Positions 56,915 through 64,000 of a stretch of DNA of 64,000 nt are shown here, piece after piece. Each line of letters opens with the position of its first letter. Position 1 is the stretch's first letter. This DNA comes from Heliorestis convoluta. Its GTDB lineage: Bacteria; Bacillota; Desulfitobacteriia; Heliobacteriales; Heliobacteriaceae. The position numbers and the translations under genes are program-made. Under the pieces are notes generated by a model. It was not told the origin of the DNA. It saw only the letters and a program-made list of their open reading frames with translations, and searched no databases. The stretch is from the NCBI RefSeq assembly GCF_009649955.1, contig NZ_CP045875.1, positions 1,841,501 to 1,905,500 on the forward strand, in the 5' to 3' direction.

Positions 56915-57481
56915 ATGTCTTCACCAAATAAAAAGAGCGATACTCCCTTTCCAGTATCTTTCTGGGTCATACCTGGTACCTTGCTTGCCGGGCAATATCC
57001 TCGGAATGAAGGGGAAGAAGATTCGAAAGAAAAACTGCGTCAATTGCTAACAATAGGTCAAGTAAATCATATTATTGATTTGACAGAGTCGGGCGAAAAA
57101 AACTACGTAAGCGTACCTCTTCAACCTTATGATGAATTGTTAAATAGGGTCAGCAAAGAACTATCTTGGTTCTGTACTGTTGAACGTATGCCGATTCAAG
57201 ATAGAAATGTGCCCAGTCAAAAAGAGATGAACGCTATTTTAAATGCTATTGATGAACATAGGTCAAAAGGCAAAAGGGTGTATATTCACTGCTGGGGTGG
57301 TCATGGACGAACTGGTACTGTTATCGGTTGCTACTTGATTCGTCATAAAATGGTTGAAAAAGATGCTGTCTTTGAACGTATCATAGAGCTACGCCAGGCG
57401 ATCACTGATCCGGTAAGAAGAGATTTTCCATCTCCAGAAACTGATGAACAAAGGGACTTTGTATTGAATTGGGCCTGGTAA
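56915..57481 (+). CDS. Cysteine-based protein phosphatase (dual-specificity type)
   Basis: About 188 residues from ATG 56915, which has a GGAGAG site 11 bases upstream; a TTG at 56804 is in frame without a site. The active-site loop is VYIHCWGGHGRTGTVIGCYL (HCxxGxxRT with Cys and Arg in place), and a general-acid Asp is present in PIQDRNVP. Upstream IDLTESGE matches the family beta strand. Such enzymes dephosphorylate proteins, inositol phosphates or tRNA-like substrates; the target is unknown. Its TAA stop is part of the dispersed two-hairpin element that follows, so the element landed against or replaced the gene end. Confidence 0.85.
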   Translation: MSSPNKKSDTPFPVSFWVIPGTLLAGQYPRNEGEEDSKEKLRQLLTIGQVNHIIDLTESGEKNYVSVPLQPYDELLNRVSKELSWFCTVERMPIQDRNVPSQKEMNAILNAIDEHRSKGKRVYIHCWGGHGRTGTVIGCYLIRHKMVEKDAVFERIIELRQAITDPVRRDFPSPETDEQRDFVLNWAW

Positions 57482-57641
57482 AGTCTTTTTAGGAAGACTT
57501 TACCATCGGGGTCCGACCGTGCGATAATTCAGATACAATTATGAATATTTAGAAATCTTAACACAAAAGAAGTAGAAAAGGTATCTACCGGGAAATAAAG
57601 CCCAGTAGGTACCTTTTTATTGAGGCTAGGTTTGAGTCAGC
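57472..57641. repeat. Two-hairpin dispersed element, copy D
   Basis: Nearly the same as copy A: GGTAAAGTCTT/AAGACTTTACC, the AATTCAGATACAATTATGAA block, hairpin 2 with GGTATCTACCGGG/CCCAGTAGGTACC, T5, and the tail GAGGCTAGGTTTGAGTCA. The 100 bases that follow (57642-57742) hold nothing recognised. Confidence 0.75.
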
Positions 57642-57742
57642 ATCAAGGTGTCACGGCAAAGCCATTACTACAATTGATAAATCTTTCTTCTTTCGATGAC
57701 TTGCGCCGACCGCTGTGAACGCAAAGGGAAGCAGCCAGCAAA

Positions 57743-58039
57743 TCAGAAAGTCAATAGAACATATTTTCTTAAAATGATTTTTTGAAACTCCGGTGAGACT
57801 CTGTGATAATCGACGATATCGACTCTAAAAGGAAGATCAGATTCTTGAAAGCCATCCCTAATATTGGCTACAAGCAATAGATCAAGCTTGTCTTTTCCTT
57901 TTAAAGCGATATCTAAATCGGAGTGCTTATGAACTTTTCCAGTAGCTCGAGAGCCAAATACTAGAACTTCAAGGTCTGAAGCATAGTTTTTGAGGATGTT
58001 TTTCACAATCTTCAGTTCTTCTTCCGTTAACTTAATCAT
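57743..58039 (-). CDS. mntA: MntA-type minimal nucleotidyltransferase (antitoxin)
   Basis: A 98-residue MNT-fold protein. The active-site pattern GSRATGKVHKHSDLD fits GSx10DxD of MntA antitoxins, and RVDIVDYHRVS supplies the third carboxylate. It overlaps the HepT gene by 8 bases and follows it in the transcript. In characterised pairs MntA uses ATP to add AMP to a tyrosine of HepT and so silences it. The motif is intact, so the antitoxin is probably active. Confidence 0.85.
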   Translation of the reverse strand: MIKLTEEELKIVKNILKNYASDLEVLVFGSRATGKVHKHSDLDIALKGKDKLDLLLVANIRDGFQESDLPFRVDIVDYHRVSPEFQKIILRKYVLLTF

Positions 58040-58463
58040 TGCGCACCTCTAAGGACTTTAGAAGATAGAGAGCATCTTCTAAAAAAACTTTGCTCATACC
58101 GTAAATTTCATCGGCTACTTCTCGGTTATAAGTATGGGAAGTAGTGTTTCTAAGTTCATGATATTTAACCCAAATTGAAAAGTCGGAGATCAATTTTTGT
58201 TCAACGGCATGTCTGAATAATTCTTTTCTAGTAGCTCCGTCTAATAAACCTGGCATGAGATTTAATTCCAACCAACGTTTCATAAACTTCCAACAAAGTT
58301 CGTAGGTGAATTCAAAATTTTGTATAACGCCTGCTTGAATAACTTCTTTCTCATCAAGTGATATATTGTTGTTAGCGAGTCTCACCTGCGCGAAGTTTAG
58401 AGCTCGCTCCAATGATGCAACGGCTTTTCTTAGGCTACTTAAATCTAACAAATCTCTTGTCAC
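58032..58463 (-). CDS. hepT: HepT-type HEPN RNase toxin (HI0074-like)
   Basis: A 143-residue all-helical protein with the family pattern LRKAVASLERALNFA, GVIQNFEFTYELCWKFMK and YHELRNTTSHTYNREVA. RNTTSHTY fits the Rx4HxY motif of HEPN toxins: the Arg and His cleave RNA and the Tyr is the site of AMP addition by MntA. Older annotation calls the family nucleotidyltransferase substrate-binding protein HI0074. With the next gene it makes a type VII toxin-antitoxin pair. Start ATG 58463 lacks a strong ribosome binding site on inspection. Confidence 0.85.
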   Translation of the reverse strand: MTRDLLDLSSLRKAVASLERALNFAQVRLANNNISLDEKEVIQAGVIQNFEFTYELCWKFMKRWLELNLMPGLLDGATRKELFRHAVEQKLISDFSIWVKYHELRNTTSHTYNREVADEIYGMSKVFLEDALYLLKSLEVRND

Positions 58464-58551
58464 CCCAGACTTTCAGTAACTCTAAAAGTTTTTGGTAATC
58501 TTTTCTAAGTGTAGTATACCATAATTCAAGCCTAAAAGCATAACAAGAAAA

Positions 58552-58609
58552 ACGTAAGCATAAAGAACCCCCACCCTGTTTTGAAGGTGGGGATTCTTTA
58601 TGCTTACGT
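58552..58609. repeat. Dispersed palindrome, copy 3
   Basis: Same arms as copies 1 and 2 with two changes (CCCCCACC; loop CTGTTTTGAA). It is followed by the same 45-base tail ending CCGAGGAGCC. On its left, AGCATAACAAGAAAAACG matches the end of the Rpn remnants, so it travelled with that sequence. The rest of 58464-58755 holds no gene. Confidence 0.8.
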
Positions 58610-58761
58610 ACCAAAGCAAGAGCAAACAACAAAGAAAAATAAACCGAGGAGCCAAAGGCTTTTTTTCATTATTTTACCACAAGCTTTTCCCATCCTATAA
58701 TGGCATCATTAACCAAAGAATTCGATAAATTTTACCATCACAGATAAAAGGTGGGGTGGTT

Positions 58762-59718
58762 GTGGCTAAAGTAATTAGTATGATCAACTGGAAAGGCGGT
58801 GTCGGAAAAACCACGTTGACACTGCATCTGGCGGTAGGACTGAATCAAGAATACAATAGCAAAGTGCTTCTCATTGATCTTGATCCGCAAAGCAACTTAT
58901 CCTTTCTAGTCTTAGGCTATGATAAATATGGAGAATTAATCGATAAAGAGAAACATCCTTCACTGAAAAGAGTCTTTGACAGCTACCTGTACAGCGAGCA
59001 AGATCATAAGCCGATTCACATTGAAGAAGTAATTTTATCAGATGCCGTACAAAAAAATGGAAAGGGAGAAACTTACGAAGGCGTCGACCTTATTTTATCT
59101 CAGCAGGAGCTGGTTATGCTCGATCTAAACTTAGCTCGTGTTAGAAAAAAAGGAATTAACCACAAAGAAGATACGCGCTATGAACTGGAGCGCCTCAGTA
59201 TTTTGCACAGATTGCTCCAGGATGCAAAAGAACGTTATGAATACATCTTTCTTGATTGCCCACCGAACTTAAACTTGGTCACACAAAACGCTTTTTACAC
59301 CAGCAACTATTACGTCATTCCCGCCATTCCAGACTTTTTATCAACGACAGGGATCACACTTATTCGAACATACATGAACCGATTCAATAAAGATTTTGAA
59401 AAAATGCACGCCTACGCTGAAGTAGATGAGCCCTATCAAGAAACAAGATTTGGCGGCATTATCTTCAATAAAGTAAGAGAGCAAAAGGGAGTTATCATTA
59501 CCCATCGTGAGACAATCACTGAAGTAAAAACAAAAAATAAACCACTGGACTTATTTGCATCTTATATCACCTATGGCGATGGTCTAGCTGTAGCGTCTCG
59601 AGCCAACCTTCCTGTCTATGCTTATAAGCACATACAAGATCGCGCCCGTAGTAATGCAAAAAAACAAGCAGAATATATGTTGGCGTTGGTACGTGAATTT
59701 AGAGAAAGAATCAAGTGA
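58762..59718 (+). CDS. parA: ParA-family ATPase
   Basis: About 318 residues from GTG 58762 behind AAAAGGTGGGG; an earlier GTG 58756 is inside that site. The deviant Walker A is WKGGVGKTTLT, and later motifs are LLIDLDPQSNLS and IFLDCPPNLNLVTQNAF with PAIPDFLSTTGI. This is a chromosome or plasmid partition-type ATPase of the Soj/ParA class. Its partner is expected downstream. A copy of its 3' end lies at 54187. It may belong to an integrated mobile element rather than the main chromosome partition locus, since no ParB is next to it. Confidence 0.88.
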   Translation: MAKVISMINWKGGVGKTTLTLHLAVGLNQEYNSKVLLIDLDPQSNLSFLVLGYDKYGELIDKEKHPSLKRVFDSYLYSEQDHKPIHIEEVILSDAVQKNGKGETYEGVDLILSQQELVMLDLNLARVRKKGINHKEDTRYELERLSILHRLLQDAKERYEYIFLDCPPNLNLVTQNAFYTSNYYVIPAIPDFLSTTGITLIRTYMNRFNKDFEKMHAYAEVDEPYQETRFGGIIFNKVREQKGVIITHRETITEVKTKNKPLDLFASYITYGDGLAVASRANLPVYAYKHIQDRARSNAKKQAEYMLALVREFRERIK

Positions 59719-59723
59719 GGGTA

Positions 59724-60194
59724 ATGATGAAAGCAAAAGAGGCGGCTCAACTTTTTCAGATGATGGCGCAGCTCTTACAACACTTTGGAGAAAAGCCAGC
59801 GCTAGAAGTGTTAGAGGAGCTAATTCGTTTACAAAAAAAGCAGACCACTTCCCCAAGCCTGCTACATCATGAACAAGAACAAGGCGCTTTTCAAGGTGAG
59901 AAGGCTTCAGATGCTCCAAATTCTCATCATAAAGATCAGAGCACCCTCAAAAAAGAGGTAATATCACAGCCTTCAGTCGATATAGCAGACCCCTGGATTG
60001 AGAAATTATTCACCATGACAAGAAAAGAGCTTGAAGAAATCTTAGGAAAAGAAAAAGGCGTAAAAACGAAAAAAGAGCTTCAAGAGCTAGGAAAAAAATT
60101 CGGGCTCAGCTTATCCAGCGGAGCCCGAAAGGATGTCATGATTTATGATATTATCAAATATTTAGAGCGGATTCGTTTTACTCATCACCCTTAA
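59724..60194 (+). CDS. Small ParA-linked protein of unknown family
   Basis: About 156 residues from ATG 59724 or 59727, with the GAGGG site inside the end of parA. The N-terminal helix KAKEAAQLFQMMAQLLQHFG, an unstructured Gln/His-rich middle, and a C-terminal helical domain (TRKELEEILGKEKGVKTKKE then LSLSSGARKDVMIYDIIKYL) resemble an SAP-like or partner-binding tail. No ParB domain or DNA-binding motif is clear. Close coupling to parA suggests a partner or regulator. Confidence 0.65.
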   Translation: MMKAKEAAQLFQMMAQLLQHFGEKPALEVLEELIRLQKKQTTSPSLLHHEQEQGAFQGEKASDAPNSHHKDQSTLKKEVISQPSVDIADPWIEKLFTMTRKELEEILGKEKGVKTKKELQELGKKFGLSLSSGARKDVMIYDIIKYLERIRFTHHP

Positions 60195-60255
60195 TTAACT
60201 CAGTACTACCTTTAAGACAGAACAAAGAAAACACCCCAAAGACAAAGCAATTATA

Positions 60256-60547
60256 ATGGATCTACAGGCTGAAGATAGTCAAGGAAATCGTTATGACGTA
60301 GAAATTCAGCTAAAAAATCGCTATGATATGGGTCAAGAGAAAAAGCGATCGCAGTATTACGTGGATGTTGTTTTTGTTAGCAAAAGAAAACGATGCCATA
60401 GCCAGGGAGGTAGAAGAAATGGGTCTGCATGATCCTACGTTAGAAAAAGCAATCCGTGATCTCGAAAGAATTAGTAGCGATCCGAAGGTTATTGCGGAAT
60501 ATGAAGCCCGTCTCAAATATGAGTATGATCAAGCTAAAAAAATCTAG
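60256..60547 (+). pseudogene. Rpn-family (second subfamily) remnant
   Basis: MDLQAEDSQGNRYDVEIQLK, NRYDMGQ is the PD-(D/E)XK core of the second Rpn subfamily. After a deletion and frame change, LAKENDAIAREVEEM and LEKAIRDLERISSDPKVIAE to YEYDQAKKI is the family C-terminus. It overlaps the end of the convergent propeller gene by 14 bases. Confidence 0.75.
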
Positions 60548-62090
60548 GGCAATGCTCTTTGGGTAAAAACTTCATAATAACAGGCATATGCTGGCTTATA
60601 ATAGCGTAATTATCGGTTATTATTTTCCTAACTTTCCACAAACATTTATAATGGTCATCATTACAGAATTGTGTATCACAATCGCAGGATTCTGCATTAT
60701 AATCTTCCGTATCATCTGTTCGCCAAACTTCACAGCCCTGGAAGGGGTTGGCTGTTCCAATATACAAGTCATTACGTCGGTCTACGTAAAGTATCCTTCC
60801 GCCATAATTGTTGGGATTGTTAAGCCCGTCGAGGAATACTGGACTGAAATGAATGCCATCTCCCGATACATACAAATCAAAACCGATGGGATATCTGGCG
60901 GCCCTTAGAATCGCTACAACATTTTTATATATTTGTATTAATATATTTGTTACGACAGGACCTATTAATTGCTCTAAAGCGAGTCTGTTGGCCAAAAGAG
61001 TGGTCAGAATGACTTCCATATTGCTGGAATCATCAAAAGTGCTTATGAACAGTTTGCCATCGTATTCCTGTATCTGCCAGGCGTAAACATTAAATGGATT
61101 ATTAAATCCTGAGCCCAGGCCTGAAGCGCTTTTCTGAGTTTCTGATGGTGCTGTTACTGGGAAAAGGGGATTTCCACCTACTACCAGCTTCCATTTATCA
61201 TTCTTATTTATTCTTATGAGATCAAAGCCTCTGGGAAAAGCCCAGGCCAATGGTAATTCCTTGGTAGCGCTTACATAGAGGTGATTTTTAAAGACACCCA
61301 TGGCGAGCGTATACCTGTTATCAGGATCTCCAAATCCTCTATCAGCGATAAGTGTCCAGTCGTTAAGCCTTGGCTCCGGCCCGTTCGTTCGCCAGACTTC
61401 AACGCCTTCTGGGCTGATTACGCCTACATATATCCTGTTGTTGAATACCTCCATGTTGCTTATGGGGTTTGTTGGATTGCGGGTAGGATCAAAGCCTGGT
61501 ACAGTTGTATCTATAACACTTTCCCAGGGAATGAATTCTGGATCTTCGCTTCTATATAGTAGAGGTGGATTTTGGCCCCCTTCTTCTATGGTGGACATAT
61601 ATATTTTGCCCTTCTGTATTACCATTGCTCTTGAGGAGGTTCCCTGCAGGACATTGTCCGGTAAAATAAACCAGTTTACACCGTTTGTGGATTTTAATAC
61701 TTGCACGCTTGGGCCAATGGTAGCTGCATAAAGGCTAGACCCGCCTCTGAAAGGTCTATGCCTGATCATAAACCGGAAGCCAATAATACCTGAACCTTCT
61801 GGCGCTTTATAAACTCTTTGCCATGGTAGGGAGCCATCCTTTTTGTATCGCCAGATTTCAGCGCGATTGTCTATGGGGCCGGGGTCTATGAGGGCAGGAA
61901 GCTGAGCCCCGGGCGTAATAGAATTAATGATATTTACGAGTATATTTCTGCCGGTACCTACATAGATGTAGTCTCCCAACTCACTCATAGACCAGGCATA
62001 GTTGTTTTGCCTTGCATTGTTGAGATTTGTCATGTCAAATCCATTTACCGGCGTTAAGTTTCGAAAACATATTTTTTTCCTACTTATCAA
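60534..62090 (-). CDS. Beta-propeller-like protein
   Basis: A 518-residue protein starting at TTG 62090, nine bases after AAAGGAG. There is no signal peptide. Repeated blade-like units of the form NRIYVG / HLYVS / KLFIST / DLYIGT followed by G.EVWR (for example GVEVWRTNGPEP and GCEVWRTDDTED) recur about every 50-60 residues, giving a six- or seven-bladed propeller. The C-terminus has a cysteine-rich piece CDCDTQFCNDDHYKC and a helical tail. Its role is unknown; similar proteins occur as stand-alone genes in Clostridia and some Proteobacteria. Confidence 0.7.
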   Translation of the reverse strand: MISRKKICFRNLTPVNGFDMTNLNNARQNNYAWSMSELGDYIYVGTGRNILVNIINSITPGAQLPALIDPGPIDNRAEIWRYKKDGSLPWQRVYKAPEGSGIIGFRFMIRHRPFRGGSSLYAATIGPSVQVLKSTNGVNWFILPDNVLQGTSSRAMVIQKGKIYMSTIEEGGQNPPLLYRSEDPEFIPWESVIDTTVPGFDPTRNPTNPISNMEVFNNRIYVGVISPEGVEVWRTNGPEPRLNDWTLIADRGFGDPDNRYTLAMGVFKNHLYVSATKELPLAWAFPRGFDLIRINKNDKWKLVVGGNPLFPVTAPSETQKSASGLGSGFNNPFNVYAWQIQEYDGKLFISTFDDSSNMEVILTTLLANRLALEQLIGPVVTNILIQIYKNVVAILRAARYPIGFDLYVSGDGIHFSPVFLDGLNNPNNYGGRILYVDRRNDLYIGTANPFQGCEVWRTDDTEDYNAESCDCDTQFCNDDHYKCLWKVRKIITDNYAIISQHMPVIMKFLPKEHCPRFF

Positions 62091-62191
62091 ATCAAGTTTC
62101 TCCTTTCCATTAATATAGTGAGTACCGCTGTTGACTCTTCCAATTTATGGTACTTAATATATTGATATTCGGTCATCCCCCATAAGGTGAA

Positions 62192-62247
62192 AACGGCTCA
62201 CCCTCGTTGTCGGAAATCAAATTTTCCGACAACGAGGGTGAGCCGTT
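62192..62247. terminator. Perfect 25-bp inverted repeat, bidirectional terminator or protein site
   Basis: The 25-base arms at 62192-62216 and 62223-62247 are exact inverted copies with a 6-base spacer. The arm starts AACGGCTCACCCTCG. There are only short T-runs, so it is stronger as a structure than needed for a terminator. It lies after the YheC/D gene on the minus strand. Confidence 0.8.
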
Positions 62248-62288
62248 CGTTGTTTGTTATACTTGCTCAGCTTGTCAAAAAGCTTTAA

Positions 62289-63146
62289 TTATAGATAGGA
62301 TTTGATAGTACGAAGCATGGCGGGATCTAATTTTTTATTTTTGAATTTTGATAGATCTGGGTAACTGCTAACTTCTATTAATAATATTTGTCCTGACCTA
62401 TTGATGGCTAAATCAAGTCCCCATAGGTGTTTATGGGGAAAATGTTTATCCAATTGCTGAACAATTTGTAATGCAGTGTGCTGTAATTCCGTAATGATAT
62501 TTTCTGATGTAAGTTCCCTTAAATGATTTTGAAGACTCGCTTCAAGAGGAATAATCGAACCTCCAGCAGATGTATTGCTTAAAAAGGAGGTTTTGCTAGT
62601 AAGCTGGCCAAACCATCCTGTTAGTTTCCAATTGGAATCTTTTTTCTGAAGGATGACCCTTATATCAAAAAAACGGTTATTAATTTTCAATCGATCAATA
62701 TATTCTTGAATTAGATAAGGTTTACCATTTATCTTTTTTTCTAAAAAGTTTAACAAATCTTCGGCTTTGTCCAGTATAAATCTTTTTGATTTTGTATCGA
62801 TAATGAAGTGCCTATATCCTACCTTTACTTTAATGATTCCTGTTCCACTTGTTCCTTGCACAGGTTTTAGTATAGCTACACCATAATCTTTTAGATATCT
62901 ACAGCAAGCGTTTATAGAATAAGGCACTGTTTCAGGCAGGTGTTTTATGATATCTTTATTTTCCTTTAGGATGGAAAACATATATGATTTGTCTGATAAC
63001 AATTCGAACCACCCCCTAATCCTTTTATGGCTTGACGTCAGTCGCTTTCCGCCTCTTAAAATTATATTCACCACAGACGGGATGTGTGGAATAGTTATGC
63101 AGTGAAAAAAAGAAAAGGTATGGTAGGTTGATGTTATGGAGACCAC
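62289..63146 (-). CDS. YheC/YheD-type spore coat-associated ATP-grasp protein
   Basis: A frame of 285 codons. The long start GTG 63146 lacks a ribosome binding site; a TTG within FELLSDKSYMF sits well after AGGGGGTGG (about 63010) and would give about 237 residues. The ATP-grasp pattern is visible: LPETVPYS, ILKPVQGTSGTGIIKV, YLIQEYIDRLKINNRFFDIR, GGSIIPLE, and the metal site LWGLDLAINRSGQILLIEVS. Family members associate with the endospore coat. The N-terminal YheC part is short or missing, so this may be a shortened member. Confidence 0.78.
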   Translation of the reverse strand: MVSITSTYHTFSFFHCITIPHIPSVVNIILRGGKRLTSSHKRIRGWFELLSDKSYMFSILKENKDIIKHLPETVPYSINACCRYLKDYGVAILKPVQGTSGTGIIKVKVGYRHFIIDTKSKRFILDKAEDLLNFLEKKINGKPYLIQEYIDRLKINNRFFDIRVILQKKDSNWKLTGWFGQLTSKTSFLSNTSAGGSIIPLEASLQNHLRELTSENIITELQHTALQIVQQLDKHFPHKHLWGLDLAINRSGQILLIEVSSYPDLSKFKNKKLDPAMLRTIKSYL

Positions 63147-63222
63147 TTGGATTATTATGAAAAATCAAAATCAACGATAATGATAGAAAAAAAAAGCTAC
63201 GTCCTGTAAAATAGAACGCAAG

Positions 63223-63290
63223 AAAAGATCATGAAGCAGTGAATATCTATGTAGATAAAGAATAGCTACTGCTTTGATCTTTCTTAAAAA
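63223..63290. terminator. Imperfect hairpin between divergent genes
   Basis: AAAGATC and GCAGT pair with ACTGC and GATCTTT (63224-63282) with internal mismatches, then TTC and A-rich sequence. It sits between divergent genes, so it may rather be part of a leader. Confidence 0.45.
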
Positions 63291-63361
63291 AAGATGGTTA
63301 CTAATACAGTCATCAATGTGCTAGTGGTAGCTAGAGCAAGCAAGGAGGGAGTGTATCCTAG

Positions 63362-64000
63362 ATGAAAAGAATCATTGCTGTAATGGTTGTAATGATGTCT
63401 ATACTAATGGCGGCCCTTACGATTGTTACAATCCAGAAAGGCACTGTAGAAAATGCCTACGCATCAACTTTCAAGGAAGACGGCACGAAATGGCGCATCG
63501 GTTATTGTGAAAGTGAAGATTTTATCACTTTTACCGAAACGCTCATAGGCATTGTACATGGTCTTGAAGAACTTGGATGGATTCGTAACCTCGACGGCTT
63601 CGATATTGTTGCGTATACTCGCGATAGCAAAGCTATATGGAATTATTTAGCGAACAGGGATATAGGCCCTTACATAGAGTTTGTCGACGATGGTTTTTAT
63701 AACTTAAGAGATGAAGGCGTCACACCCGAAGACATCGTCGATAGATTACAAAGAAATAAAGACATCGATCTTATGCTCGTCATGGGAACTCAAGCAGGCA
63801 TTTCTTTAAGTACTGATGACCATGATACCAATATTTTTGTTTTTGCTGCTTCTAATGCAGTTCGCTCTGGGATCATTGATTCTGTTGAAGATTCGGGGAA
63901 AGACCATGTTTGGGCTCACATGGACGAACAGCGTTTTGAACGACAAATTAAAGCATTTCATGACATTGTACAGTTTGAAAAAATAGGTATGGTTTATGAA
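63362..64000 (+). CDS. Secreted ABC-type substrate-binding protein, N-terminal part
   Basis: The frame opens at ATG 63362, behind AAGGAGGGAG, and runs off the right edge after 213 codons. A signal peptide (MKRIIAVMVVMMSILMAALT, cleavage near NAYAS at residue 36) is followed by WRIGYCESEDFITFTETLIG and LEELGWI, DFDIVAYTRDS-like and IDLMLVMGTQAGISLS segments. This is the layout of ABC-type sugar/amino-acid-like substrate-binding proteins of the PF04392 kind. No transporter partner is visible because the window ends. Confidence 0.7.
   Translation, partial: MKRIIAVMVVMMSILMAALTIVTIQKGTVENAYASTFKEDGTKWRIGYCESEDFITFTETLIGIVHGLEELGWIRNLDGFDIVAYTRDSKAIWNYLANRDIGPYIEFVDDGFYNLRDEGVTPEDIVDRLQRNKDIDLMLVMGTQAGISLSTDDHDTNIFVFAASNAVRSGIIDSVEDSGKDHVWAHMDEQRFERQIKAFHDIVQFEKIGMVYE

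Noticed and set aside
1-64000. tRNA, rRNA or tmRNA genes
   Set aside because: No cloverleaf or conserved rRNA segment was noticed by eye on either strand; a tRNAscan run would be decisive.

Overview
The window looks like a stretch of chromosome from an endospore-forming, anaerobic-type member of the Firmicutes (Clostridia). Supporting signs are strong AGGAGG-type ribosome binding sites, frequent TTG and GTG starts, low-to-moderate GC, a YheC/YheD-type spore coat ATP-grasp protein, a B12-dependent aminomutase-like enzyme and a TspO homologue. I cannot name the genus from sequence alone. No rRNA, tRNA or CRISPR array was seen.

Region 1 (1-13 kb) is mostly ordinary chromosome. It holds a DUF2294 protein, RidA, a three-gene adenosylcobalamin aminomutase-like cluster, an AEC-type carrier, a PrcB-like lipoprotein, an ABC transporter joined to an OmpR-type two-component system (kinase frameshifted in its first membrane segment), a Phd/ParE-type toxin-antitoxin pair and a class I aminotransferase.

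Region 2 (13-45 kb) is a dense defence and mobile-DNA island. It has a 1,500-residue SF1 helicase with a Vsr-like nuclease end; a four-gene operon of SNF2-type helicase, DUF4391 protein, type III-like methyltransferase and Res subunit (Res nuclease end out of frame); Mrr and McrBC remnants; a small ribbon-helix-helix cluster; a RelE/UvrD/TPR fusion; decayed transglutaminase and SNase genes; a protein of unknown family paired with an HNH protein; a dGTPase-like HD protein; IS66 and IS21 relics; and a split TPR gene.

Region 3 (45-60 kb) is a repeat-driven mosaic. A McrBC locus plus flanks is present twice, the second time with two internal deletions. Between and around the copies lie two intact Rpn-family nucleases/putative transposases and at least seven Rpn remnants, a dispersed two-hairpin element whose first stem changes sequence but keeps pairing, three copies of a near-perfect palindrome, and a duplicated piece of a parA locus. 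Also here are a DUF4405 membrane protein behind 11-bp-spaced TGTCAC repeats, a gene with an in-frame TGA, a cysteine phosphatase, a HepT/MntA toxin-antitoxin pair and a ParA operon.

Region 4 (60.5-64 kb) returns to chromosome-like content: a beta-propeller-like protein, the YheC/D protein and the start of a predicted ABC-type substrate-binding protein.

Many genes carry single-base frameshifts (kinase, Res, McrB, McrC, SNase, TPR, IS66). Most lie in the accessory region and look like decay, but indel errors in the assembly cannot be excluded from the sequence alone.
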